Positions 11,415 through 22,107 of a stretch of 64,000 nucleotides of DNA are shown here, piece by piece. The notes under the pieces were generated by a model that was not told where the DNA came from, did not search any database, and saw only the letters and a program-made list of their open reading frames with translations. This DNA comes from Cotesia glomerata (Eukaryota; Arthropoda; Insecta; Hymenoptera; Braconidae). Both the position numbers and the translations under genes were made by a program. The DNA is taken from the NCBI RefSeq assembly GCF_020080835.1, contig NC_058161.1, forward strand, positions 18,775,603 to 18,839,602, in the 5' to 3' direction. Each line of letters opens with the position of its first letter. The first letter of the stretch is position 1.

Positions 11415-11572
11415 AACTTCCCGCTAAGAAAATCGAAGATTTTCAAAAATCGGGAAGTTATTGTTTTCACCCCGTTTTGCAAAAATCGTGTTTTCATCAA
11501 ATCTCGACGTTTGAAGGTCACAGGAAGCTTCCCTGACTATCCCCGCAAGGTTGTCACGGTGTCTGTATGTAT

Positions 11573-11609
<37 letters not shown>

Positions 11610-12261
11610 TATGTGAACCGCTTATAACTTTTGAACGGCTTGACCGATTTCATCGCGGTTGGTGCCATTCGAAAGGGCTTGATCAAACTTAGATTTTGAA
11701 ATCTATTTGCACCGATTCAGGTCAATAAATTTTGAGAAATCTTCAAAAAACTGAAAAAAAAATTTTTTTCAAATGTGGTTTTTTTGGAATAACTTTTAAA
11801 CGGCTTGATGGTTCAATTCTAAAAACTAATCAGCTCTTAACCTCAAAAAACCACGTCGATCGCCACCAGTCCGGTCAAAATCGGTTGATTCGTTCGAGAG
11901 ATATCGTGAACGAAAGAAATCCGAAGAAAGTGTTTTTTCGGAATAACTCCGAAATTCCTAGCGCGATCAATTTAAAATTTAAAATTCTTTGTGAGGCTTA
12001 AAAAACTGCGTCGAATGCTGCCAACCGCGTGAAAATCGGTTTATTCATTCAAAAGTTATTGCGGTTTAAAAATTCAAAAAATAATGTCTTTTTAAATCTC
12101 TATCAGACTTTTGAGCTTGAAGAGCTCAAAAGCATAGGAAAGCAATCTCTTTGAGCTCGGAGAGCTCAAAATAACTCATAAATTGTATTTTTGAGCTCGA
12201 AGAGCTCAAAAACGTCATTGGTGCAATTTTAAGCGCCTAAGTATGGAATTAGCGGGAAGTT
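11415..12261 (+). repeat. CTTCCCGC repeat family, near-complete copy
   Basis: Runs from AACTTCCCGCTAA to TTAGCGGGAAGTT (13-bp inverted ends) with a GT microsatellite at about 11577-11604 and three TTGAGCTC-GAAGAGCTCAA hairpins between about 12110 and 12205. The following bases up to CAACCGTTTTTC are also conserved in other copies, so the true 3' end may be near 12300. It fills the last protease intron. Confidence 0.82.
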
Positions 12262-12315
12262 GCAGAGATGGCCTTCAGGGTCAACCGTTTTTCTAATTTT
12301 TTTCTTTTGTTACAG

Positions 12316-12662
12316 ATACTTACGATCCCAGCAACGAATTGATGAAAGTGAAATTACAGACAATAGATAACATCAAGTGTTCAATGGCATATGGCAAAAC
12401 AATTGCAGTACCAAATGGCGTATCTCCAAGCATGATTTGTGCAGGTGATACATTGAATCATTGGAAAAGCGACACCTGCAAAGGTGATTCTGGCGGTCCG
12501 ATTCAAATTCACCATAACTTTAACGATTCTAGTTTATTGTTTGACATTGTTGGAATCACTAGTTTCGGTAGATCATGCGCTACAGAGACTATTCCAGGTG
12601 TTTATATTCGAGTCTCGCATTACATCGATTGGATTGAAGAAGTCGTGTGGCTGAATTCATGA
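12316..12662 (+). CDS. Protease terminal exon (Ser exon)
   Basis: Acceptor ttttgttacag. Encodes the GDSGGP active-site loop and the C-terminal helix (PGVYIRVSHYIDWIEE). It is the only copy of this exon in the window. Confidence 0.9.
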
Positions 12663-13719
12663 TTTATCGACATTATATCTGTATAAATACATAAATTATA
12701 TTCTTTACTAAATTTATTTTTGTAATTGTGACTCTGTGACAAATAATAAAAAGAAGCTGACTCTAAAGAAAAATAAAAGTTTGGAAAATCTAAAATTGCA
12801 CGGCTCATAATGCGTTATAACCTGATCTGCATTTTTTGCACATGCGCCTCACTTGTGGATTCCTACACAGAAAAACAGGTTCACTTGAGCTAAGAAAATA
12901 TTTTTTTTCTTAATTATTTTCTTTAGCGAAAAAAAAATTTTTTTTTGACACAAGAAATTTCACTTATTCCAACAAAATTAATTCTCTTGCTTTAAGAAAT
13001 ACGTATTTTGATCCAAGAAAATTTATTTAAGTCAAGAAAATCTTGTTGTGAAGAGAAAATTCAGCCTGTTGCTCTAAAAAATTTAGTTCTTGACAGAAGT
13101 AAATTGTCTTGTCTTGAGAAAATTTCTCTCTTGCTCCAAAAAATTAAATATAAAGATAGAAGTAAATTTTTATTTAAATTTTTATTTTTCTTTCTGTCTA
13201 TAGAAATCCATACTTCCCAGTGGATTTCAATATAAAACTCATGTGGATTTTTTTCTTCTATCAATTATCAAAATTTTCTTTTTATCCATTTTGATTAACA
13301 ATAATAATTTTTTTTTTTATTTTAAATTTCCATAAATTATCAAAATCTCCCGTTCTATATCTGAAACAAATTCAAATAGTATTAATAATATCCGCAATGT
13401 ATATTTAGAACCAGTGAATGCGAAACATTTGACAGACGAATTACCTCTACTACCTACTATACTTCTACATCTAAACACTCATTTAAAAAAGAGCTTTGTT
13501 CACGATGTTCACGTTACATATTACATCAGTTAACGCTAACTGAACAGCCAGTCATTCACCGTCTACCGTTAACGTTTTAAAACTCTAAAACGGTGTCATA
13601 ATAATTTCTTGTGATTGTGATTTTTTTATAATTACAATGATAATTAATCGATACTAAAAGAAACGGTCTAAATTTTTAAACAAATAACTTCCTTCTTCAT
13701 AATTGATGTTCTGTTAAAA
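12663..13719. other. AT-rich intergenic DNA with a CACAGAAAAA repeat
   Basis: From 12864 a repeat begins ACACAGAAAAACAGGTT and is rich in CAAGAAA phrases; it recurs inverted at 23585-24296 and, diverged, at 36960-37500. The stretch 13370-13719 is the likely upstream region of the Star-like gene; no promoter motif can be named. Confidence 0.5.
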
Positions 13720-13876
13720 ATGTTGTTGCGGTACAAATATATTTTGATAGTGATCGGCATATTTGTTGTGATAAGTACCAGCTTCTTCATTAGTATTAGC
13801 GGCATAAATGGCCGGCTTGATGATTATTCTGAGACTGACAGTATCGATGACTTCGAAGACAACCTTTATAATCATG
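13720..13876 (+). CDS. Star-like exon 1 (membrane anchor)
   Basis: Starts at AAAAATGTTG; an ATG 15 bp upstream runs into a stop after two codons. Donor GTACTT at 13877. Ends in phase 1 after an acidic stalk (DDFEDN). Confidence 0.8.
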
Positions 13877-14939
13877 GTACTTAATTTGAATTTTTGTTTG
13901 TTATTTATAAAAAAATATCAACCGGCAAAATTTTGTTTTTTATCTGTAACTAATATCGGTATTGATTTTAACAGAGATTGATTAAAAAATTATCACGGTT
14001 CAAGTACGCTGGCATAAGTACGCTTATCGCTGTCTCAAGGTTACGTTATATTGTATAATACGAATTGGAAGTTTAAAAAAACTTATGGAAAAATTATTTA
14101 TAGAGTTTTTAATTTTTTTTTTTAACAAGTTTTGATCTTTTAAGTGATGAGATTGTACGAAATTTTTTTTTATTTTTAAATTAAAATCATAATACAGAAA
14201 AACTGAAGTGAAAAAATTATTTTTAAATTCTTCCCGCTTTTAAAGAGACATCTAATACATTACAATTTTAAAAAGTCATTTTTTTATTATTTTCAAAACT
14301 ATATTGTTATTAAAAAAATTATTGAAACTTTTCTTCTTTTTTCAAAAATAAACTTAGTTTAGATAAAAAAACTTTTTTTTTAATTTTAAAAAATTAATAG
14401 AAATTGAAATAATATATTTCTGAAAAAATTTTAGAAGTTTAAAAAAATGTTAAAAAAAAAGTTTTAAATAAAAAATAAAAAAATTAAAATTATTTGTGTG
14501 TATTGTCAATTTACGGAAGGTAGTTTTACGAGATAACGTCATTAAGAAACATTGATAAAAAATTGCATACTTTTATAAATTGAATTTAATTATTATCACT
14601 TAATTATCATTATTTTGTATTTAAGAATTTTAAATATTTAAAAATTCTTTTAACAAAAAAAAATATTTATTGATACATTGTTAATTAAAAATTAATATAA
14701 TAATTTGATAATTTATATAATCTATATTATTAAGAGAATAAGCACAATTTTGTGGCCAGTGTATTTATATGATAAAATGAGTTTTTATGATTATATTTTA
14801 AAATGCTCTATTTCTAGATACGTAAATACGAAATGACCTTGTATCTCGTGAATTAGTGACATTTTTAAAGATATAAGCTCATCCCGATGTTACACTCATC
14901 AAGACCTTTTATTTAAGTACCCACATCAATTTTTCATAG

Positions 14940-15024
<85 letters not shown>

Positions 15025-16587
15025 AGGTTGGCAATAGCCTAATCGGCTCGGTACCTGCATTTCGAAAGAGTGGGACCAGGGTTCGATTCCGGCGCGCACC
15101 AATATTTTTCAATGATTATAAACTAAGAATATGTGCGTTTCATTGCCACACGGTGAGAAATTTCTGTAGAAATTTACTATGCATACATAATAAGACTGAA
15201 CCTTAATGACTCAATTCAAAATATTACCATAAAAATATAAGAATATCATATTGTACCAATCAATATTTACTAGGGACCATAGTAAATTTGACCATACAAC
15301 TGTTACATAAACATATATAAAAAATTTTCGTAAACTGACAGAACAAAAACTGTTAGTGTGCTTAAAACTTTTCATTATAGTTCCATAGTAAAATTTCTGT
15401 TGCTCAGTCGAGAATAAAAATTTATAAAAAAGTTTCACATTTGGTCACGTGTACTCGGTTTAAATTTAAAATTGTGACTATGAAATTTTCAAATGTCCCA
15501 TAGTAAACGTATGCGCGTCAGTCGCGACGCGCGCTCTTTCATTTTTTCGTGCTGCTTTGTTTTGTCAACATAAGTCTACAGACGCTATCAGTAGTGGTTA
15601 ACGGTGTTATGAAAATTGCAATAAACATTAAGTTTTAAATAAATATTAGTTTATAAATCCATCAAAACATGAATAGTTAATGAAAATTTGTAAGATTCAT
15701 AAATAATAAAATATTTAATAATTTACCGTGAAAAATTAAAATGAAAGCAAACATTTGATGGTTAACCTGCAACCGACACTTCTAATAATAATAAAAAATA
15801 ATTTAAAAGTTATATATTGTGTTTATAATTATTCATAATAAAATTAACTGCCAAAATAAATCCTACGTTCATTGTTAAAATGAAAAAAAATAAAAAAACT
15901 ATATTTTAAAAAATATTTTTAAAATTATTGCAAACAAAAAAATCTTGTTTGGTTTGATATTTTTTGATTGCTAAAAACATTTTTTACTCTAAAATTTTTT
16001 ATTTTTTACAAACGTTTTCTTATTTTTTTTGCTATAGTACATTCGGAAATTTAAATTATTGCATATTTCATTTTACTATGGTACATTTCAATTTCTACCA
16101 TTTACTATGTCTGATTTCATTTGTTTCGGAAATTACTATGGGCCATTGTAAAATTTTATTCTGAGTCAATAAGGTTCACTAGTAATATGCACCATTGTAA
16201 TATCTAAAATCCATGCAGAATAAAAAATAATGGAAATTTCTCACCGTGCAGCCTCTGTACCGGTCGGGTTTTCTGTGGTTTTCCCATATAGTTATGGAGG
16301 TAAAATGTCATATAGAAGTACCTCCGTACTATTTAAGACCGTAATGCAAATGCAGGTACTGATTAAAACGCGTAAGTCGGCCACAGTCGCAGCACATGTG
16401 TGTCGGGCATGAAAGAAAAAATCCCAACATGCAGGGGGGTGGGGACGAAAAAGTGGTTGAGAGTTATAATGACGGGGTTGAGAGATTATATTGCGGAGAA
16501 AAAAGTGGAGAGACAATAATTCCCCACCCTCCCTTGTAAAACACTCTACAGTGATACAAGTAAAACCATCCTCAATTATAACCTCAA

Positions 16588-16647
<60 letters not shown>

Positions 16648-16852
16648 AAATATATGAAAATACATGTGGGTACTCAAATGAAAGCTCTCAATGAGTGTAA
16701 CATCGGGATGAGCTTATATCTTTAAAAATGTCAATAATTAAGAAAGTATATTGTATTTTGTCAACTTATGATATTTTTAACGATATAAACTCATCATGAT
16801 ATTACACTCATAGAGACCTTTTATTTGAATACCCACATGCATTTTTCATATG

Positions 16853-16919
<67 letters not shown>

Positions 16920-19656
16920 ATATGTATATATGAAAAATATATCAAAAATGTATGTGGGTACTCAAATGAAAGCTCTCGATGAGTGTAACATCGGGATGAG
17001 CTTATATCGTTAAAAATGTCAATAATTAAGAAATGACATTGTATTTTGTCCACTAATGGTATTTTCAAAGATTAAAGCTCATCCCGATGTTACACTCATC
17101 TAGACCTTTCATTTAAGTACCCACATCAATTTTTCATATATTTTATATATTTATAAATATTATATATATGTATATACGAAAAATATATCAAAAATGTATG
17201 TGGGTACTCAAATGAAAGCTCTTTATGGGTGTAATATCGGGATGAGCTTATATCTTCAAGAACGTCAATAGTTAAGAAAGTACAGTGTAATTTAATAAAA
17301 TTCATTTTTTAATAAAGCAAAATTTTATTTATTTATAGTTCACAAGTCACTGCAGTCACATAGTGACTGCAAGTTTGTTATTTATTATTATTTACAATTA
17401 AAAAAAAAATTTTTCACTAGAAATTTTTTTTAGAAACTCCTTATTTAATTTTGTTTAGTAATAAACCAATGGTACAACCTCTCAAGTGACGACAAATGGT
17501 ACAATGACAAAGACATTGGAATGTTTAATAAAAAATTGTTGCACGAAATAAGAAAAAATTGGATACTTGACACCACAAAGAACAGTAACAATTATTCCGG
17601 GCTGGAGGATCCTGAAAGCGAAGATCCTTCAATGGGGCAAAGCCAGATCATCAAACAATATTTTGACCACAAAGTAATCAGCCACTTTTTTATTTAATAT
17701 AAAATTGTGAATAATTTGTCACTTAAAACATTGATTGAGCTTAATTATAATTAACGATTTATAGAAAGGTGGGTTTTTCATAGAATGTGGAGCTTATGAT
17801 GGAGAAACGCGTAGCAACACATTGTACCTGGAACGGTTCCTAGGCTGGACCGGATTGTTGATTGAAGCTGATCCGATGAACTTCAAGAAAATTATCGAGA
17901 AGAAAAGAAGAGCTTTTTTGTCACCAACGTGCCTGAGTATAGAACCCTACCCAATGATTGCAAGTGTTTTTATTATTATTGCACGCCTCATAACGCGAAG
18001 CGGTTGAGGTAGTGCTTTACTCCCGACACATCAAGGTCAAGCAATTTTGTGGGCTTCAAATGCTTTATCACAACCATATTGCACTTGTACAATAATATGA
18101 GTGGACGTACATCGAGAAAACACTTTAATTAATCCATTTTATAGTTTGTAAAAATAATTTTATGTTGCAACTTTGAAAAAAAAACGTTTCGAAAAAAATT
18201 TTACGTGGACGTCGGGATGTCTGTACGCTGATTTTGTATGTAAACACGATAACTTCCGAAGAAATAGATGTATCGAGACCGGACTTTTTTTATTAGTTCC
18301 AGAATTCGATTTACTGCTGCCGTATTTAATATCAGTAGCCTAGCTTACGTAGTTTTTTTTTAAATGAATTATTATTGAAATTCACAATGATATACACGTA
18401 CAAAAAATAACTTTTCTTATTTCTCTCACGTGAAATCTATGGCGGCACTTAATCAAGTTAAAATGAGATCAACCAATCATATTACTAGATTTTTTTTAGG
18501 CGCGCGCATATGACAAGAAAATTAGGCGCCAATAATTCAAAAAATATTATAAAATACTCTGTAAAAAATGTCTTAATTACGCTGATTTTGTATGTAAACA
18601 CGATAACTCCCGAAAAAATAGATGTATCGAGACCGGGCTTTTTTATTAGTTCTAGAATTCGATTAACTGCTGCCGTATTTAATATCAGTAGCTTAGCTTA
18701 CGTAGTTTTTTTTTAATGAATTTCTATTAAAATTCACAATGATACACACCTACTAAAAATAACTTTTCTTATTTATCTCACGTGAAAACTATGGCGCCAC
18801 TTAATCAAGTTAAAATGAGATCAACCAATCATATTACTAGATTTTTTTAGGCGCGCGCATATGACGAGAAAATCAGGCGCCAATAATTCAAAAAAAATTA
18901 TAAAATACTCTATAAGAAACTAATTATTTTATTTTTTAAAAATCAATTATACAATTTATTTTTTTCTTAACAAAATAAATTAGTGTTATAAGGCGTGCAC
19001 TTTTAAATTTTCCGAACTCTAAAATTTAAATTTAAAATTAATTTTTTGAACTCTCTACATAATATAAAGGTTAAACAATACTCTTTTATTTTATAACTCA
19101 GTAATAATTTATCTACTTTTTTTTTCTCATAAAATCTTGACGCTTGTAATTTTAGGTGTCTTTTCTTATGGCAAAAAACATCGGTCGTATTCATGAACCA
19201 AACGATCTATCAAGTGAAATCCAAAATACAAATGATGTCGCTCACAATGGAAAACATATTGACGTACAGTGCTTTCCCCTTGCTTCTTACATCGCGGCGC
19301 TAAATGTCACTACAGTTGATTACTTCAGTCTCGATGTTGAAGGAAATGAAATGGATGTCCTCCGAACCATTCCGTTTGATAAAGTCGATATAAAGGTATT
19401 TAACAAATTATCTATTTCATTAATTGGATATATTTATCGTCAATGTTTCGTCAAAAATGTCGCGTGCATAATTCGCTACTTCTTTATTATTATATAACTT
19501 TTATTTCAGACACTCTCCGTTGAATATACACACGTAGAATCCGGTAAAGAAAAAATGGTAGAATTTATGGCGAAAAATGGGTACTATGTTTATTCATTTG
19601 TAAAAAAACCCAATAATCTAGCAAATGACATTATATTTGTTAAACGTTACTTATAA
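13720..19656 (+). CDS. Star-like type II membrane protein with FkbM methyltransferase-type domain
   Basis: Five exons give 317 residues. A short cytosolic N-terminus and one hydrophobic segment (about residues 5-28, rich in Ile, Val and Phe) predict a signal anchor with a lumenal or extracellular C-terminus. From about residue 125 the protein follows the FkbM/Methyltransf_21 fold: GGFFIECGAYDGE (the glycine-rich SAM-motif region), LIEADP, and DYFSLDVEGNE. Insect proteins of this shape are annotated as Star or Star-like; Drosophila Star moves EGF-receptor ligands out of the ER. Whether this is the true Star orthologue or one of the paralogues cannot be told here, and catalysis is unproven in the family. 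All exon phases agree. Exon 3 needs a GC donor. Introns 1 and 3 are swollen by repeats. Confidence 0.85.
14944..15020 (+). repeat. TA microsatellite (module 1 core)
   Basis: About 38 TA repeats. Similar tracts lie at 16592-16644 and 16854-16914. Confidence 0.95.
15026..15100 (+). tRNA. tRNA-like sequence (probably a SINE head)
   Basis: Has an A-box-like TAGCCTAATCGG and a B-box GGTTCGATTCC, with partly paired ends GGTTGGC / GCGCACC (5 of 7). The anticodon arm does not fold with a seven-base loop and the T-stem is imperfect, so a working tRNA is unlikely. Confidence 0.5.
15150..16247 (+). mobile_element. TIR element (CACGGTGAGAAATTTC)
   Basis: Inverted ends CACGGTGAGAAATTTC and GAAATTTCTCACCGTG. 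Inside are repeated TTTACTATG/CATAGTAAA phrases on both strands. No transposase, so non-autonomous. Confidence 0.75.
17459..17673 (+). CDS. Star-like exon 2
   Basis: Acceptor ttttgtttag and donor GTAATC. Encodes the stem region (INQWYNLSSDD ... QIIKQYFDHK), matching phase 1 to phase 0. Confidence 0.85.
17765..17959 (+). CDS. Star-like exon 3 (GGFFIECGAYDGE), GC donor
   Basis: Encodes the first conserved domain block and ends PYPMI. The only donor that keeps frame with the next exon is GCAAGT at 17960; the GT at 17964-17965 would break the frame. Confidence 0.85.
17960..19155. repeat. Tandem duplication of about 357 bp in Star-like intron 3
   Basis: Bases near 18220-18560 recur at 18577-18910 (shared phrases ACGCTGATTTTGTATGTAAA, ATCAACCAATCATATTACTA, TTAGGCGCGCGCATATGAC). 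Confidence 0.85.
19156..19395 (+). CDS. Star-like exon 4 (SLDVEGNE)
   Basis: Acceptor gtaattttag and donor GTATTT; 80 codons in phase 0. Confidence 0.88.
19510..19656 (+). CDS. Star-like terminal exon
   Basis: Acceptor ttttatttcag. Encodes TLSVEYTHVESG to NDIIFVKRYL and a TAA. Confidence 0.88.
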   Translation, partial: TLSVEYTHVESGKEKMVEFMAKNGYYVYSFVKKPNNLANDIIFVKRYL

Positions 19657-19850
19657 TTTATTACATTATAATATATTTCTTGTTTCTTAATTTTAAGTGC
19701 ATAAAATAATGTAATTTTGTTATTTATTTCATATTAAAAATGTTTAAATTAAACGAATTGTGCTATAAATTATGATTATTAAAATCAATAATTAATTTTC
19801 TATGGTACTTTCCAGAAAATTTAGTAAGAACTTAACGTAATGTATAATCA

Positions 19851-21443
19851 TCTATATAATTAAGAGAATACTTATATATGATTAAGGATACTTATCAATA
19901 ATTAAGAAATGACTTTGCATCTTTTTAAATATTGACATTTTCAAAGGTATAAGCTCATCCCGACATTACACTCATCAAGACCTTTCATTTGAGTACCCAC
20001 ATCAATTTTTCATATTGCATGCCTTAAGCGCGAAGCGCGCAGGTATGCTCTACTCTCGCCTAAAAATTGTGATTTCGATTAAAACGTGATTTTCATAATT
20101 TAAACGAAAAAAATTATGGATAAAAAGCATATTGAAATAAATAATAGTAACTACAGAACACGTTAAAAAAATTTTCTTATCGATTAAATAAGATTTCTCA
20201 GAAAAAACTCGTTTTTCTGATGAATTAAATGAATAAGAGCGTGGTATTCACGGAAGCTATGAGCTTGATAACACCACAACTTTGTCAAAAATCACTTTCA
20301 CGATTTAATTTTATTTTGTTTTATTTCTGAGGAAGTTTATCAAAACCCTTGTGAAAATTGCGTGTCAAAAGAATTCTGTTTCGATACAGTTAATTTTTTT
20401 CGATTGTCAGTTCGTCGACTTTTTCTGTGATTTCGGCAGCCATATATATTATTTTTCATAAACAGAATTAAAATAACTATAAACAAGCAGAAACTATACA
20501 TACATGATGGTATAATTACTAACTGTTTTATCATCTGTTAAAATTTTTCTTTAGTTCGACCTACAGAGGGAATAATACTACTCGCGGGAAAATTCAAATT
20601 AAAAACGAATAATTTTTGTTATGATTTAAATAATTTATGTATGACATGAGCGCTTAAGGCATGCTCATTTGGATTTTCCAAACTTTATTTTATATATTTA
20701 TATATATTAATTATATGCATATATGAAAAATATATATCAAAATGCATGTGGGTACTCAGATGAAAGCTCTTGATGAGTGTTACATCGGGATGAGCTTATA
20801 TCTTTAAAAACGTCAATATTTAAGAAAGTACAGTGCAATTTATTACGATAAGCTTTCGAAGTAGTTATAAATAGATTAGAATTTTGCGATAAACAAAATT
20901 TGTTTATTTATTTATTTTGTTTTGTACAAGTCAATGTGGTTATATGTCAAAAATTAATTTATATAATTAAAAGACTAAGAAAAATTTTTCAACGGGTATA
21001 TCTTTATCGTAAATTGGGTTTGATATTTTTTCAGCGGCAGACATTTATGATTTAAATAATTGAGAGAGTAAGGAAAATTTTGTAACGAGCATATTATTAT
21101 TTTTAAAGGAATTTTTATAGTTTAATTTGGTATCATCAGAAAGGTCGAGACAAGAATTAGTGCCTTTTCACGGTTTTATATATTTTTCAGTGATAGTCAA
21201 TTTTTTATGTCAAGTTTTTGGAGGAGTTTTTAATAGTTTTTTGGTTCTATAAATTTATTTCGTCACATTTGTCCATTGAATTATCTGTAATTGATCCTGT
21301 GATAACGCTGTTATTTTTAAAATTTATTTAAAAAGTACCCAAACTATGTATAGTGTCATAAATATAAAGAAATCATTAAGCAAAAGTTTTCTAATTCATA
21401 ATTCGTATATCTCGGATGTCGCATAGTGACTGCAGGTTGTTAG
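19851..21443 (+). mobile_element. Helitron-like element H2
   Basis: Same 5' start (TCTATATAATTAAGAGAATA) and 3' end as H1, with hairpin GTCGC-ATA-GTGAC and end GGTTGTTAG. It has a single palindromic module, split by the GCATGCC element. It lies 195 bp downstream of the Star-like stop codon. Confidence 0.75.
20027..20664 (+). mobile_element. GCATGCCTTAA element, copy 2
   Basis: Close copy of 9424-10031, with GCATGCCTTAAGCGC and GCGCTTAAGGCATGC ends. It is inserted in the TA-rich centre of the H2 module. Confidence 0.8.
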
Positions 21444-21469
21444 TTGGTAATTATGTTACATTTATTGTA

Positions 21470-21679
21470 TTAATTTTTTTTTTTCTCCTCAGTTTTATTG
21501 ACTGGTTTACATAAATCATTATGATACATTGCCATTTCTCGAGTCATAAAAATTTTACTAACCGTACATCTGTAAATATCATCTTCGATTCTCATGAACG
21601 AATCATGACACATTGTACATATCGCCAGAATAGCTAAGCCCGTTAAAAATATCAACAGACTCACGTATACCATCACCAT
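21470..21679 (-). CDS. Possible small membrane protein, 69 residues
   Basis: An ATG in good context (AAAAATGG) opens a frame with one strong hydrophobic segment (residues 3-22: YVSLLIFLTGLAILAICTM core), then a polar tail with Cys and a Lys-rich end (NKTEEKKKN). The sequence is not repetitive and differs from the nearby repeats. I do not recognise a family. It could be a single-exon small gene, a first exon, or chance. Confidence 0.4.
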   Translation of the reverse strand: MVMVYVSLLIFLTGLAILAICTMCHDSFMRIEDDIYRCTVSKIFMTREMAMYHNDLCKPVNKTEEKKKN

Positions 21680-22107
21680 TTTTTATAATAATAATTTATA
21701 ATTTCCAGCTCTTAAATTTATTTGTATTCGCTACTAAATAATAGTTAATCTAAATAATAAATCAAATTTATTAGAATTAATAATTAATAATGCATGTTTC
21801 AGATGAATCATAATAAATTTTTTTGTCGACAAAGTAAATGAGTCAACAAATCAAATTTATGATATGAGTTCGTTAAAATCTACTCTTATAATTTAGATGA
21901 AAAATATGAAAATATATCATGTAAGCGAACTATTCATAACGTGATTGATCAAATATATTGTAAGCATGAAAATATATATAATTCTATTATAACATTGAAA
22001 AGCGCGCTTGCGCGCGCAACGTATACCAGTAAGAATTTAATTTTAATAAAATTTTTCTAGTGCATTCGCTATAAATGAAGTAATCACTAAAAACTAGTTT
22101 TAATTCC
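21680..22107. other. AT-rich intergenic DNA
   Basis: No gene. A GC palindrome GCGCGCTTGCGCGCGC lies at about 22001. Confidence 0.45.

Larger units (their letters stand above)
10260..11702 (+). repeat. Tandem segmental duplication, copy 2
   Basis: Second copy of the segment at the window start, without the Tc1 element. It carries protease exons 1' and 2' and runs on into the only copy of the last protease exon. Confidence 0.93.
10679..12662 (+). pseudogene. Trypsin-like serine protease, copy 2 (nonsense in exon 1')
   Basis: Three exons cover the whole S1 catalytic domain: His in SSAHC (exon 1'), Asp in HDIALLKL (exon 2') and Ser in KGDSGGP (exon 3). The Asp six residues before the active Ser (SDTCKGDS) predicts trypsin-like cleavage after Arg or Lys. 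Exon 1' has GAG changed to TAG at 10783-10785, just before FPHM, plus two replacement changes relative to copy 1. The copy is therefore dead if read from its own first exon. Exons 2' and 3 are intact and in phase and can be used from copy 1's exon 1. The intron before exon 3 is full of a CTTCCCGC repeat. The protein ends WLNS with a stop at 12660-12662. Confidence 0.85.
15021..16590 (+). mobile_element. tRNA-headed (SINE-like) insertion within the TA core
   Basis: Lies between two TA tracts of one broken palindromic module. It begins with a tRNA-like head (15026-15100) and is itself interrupted by a TIR element at 15150-16247. The rest (16248-16590) has no reading frame of note. Its class is inferred only from the tRNA-like head. 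Confidence 0.5.
14722..17381 (+). mobile_element. Helitron-like element H1 (in Star-like intron 1)
   Basis: Starts TCTATATTATTAAGAGAATAAG-like, carries three palindromic modules (CTCATCCCGATGTTACACTC ... GAGTGTAACATCGGGATGAG) each around a TA tract, and ends in the hairpin GCAGTCAC-ATA-GTGACTGC (17352-17370) followed by GTTTGTTAT. It has no protein, so it is non-autonomous. The first module is interrupted by a SINE-like insert. Confidence 0.75.
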
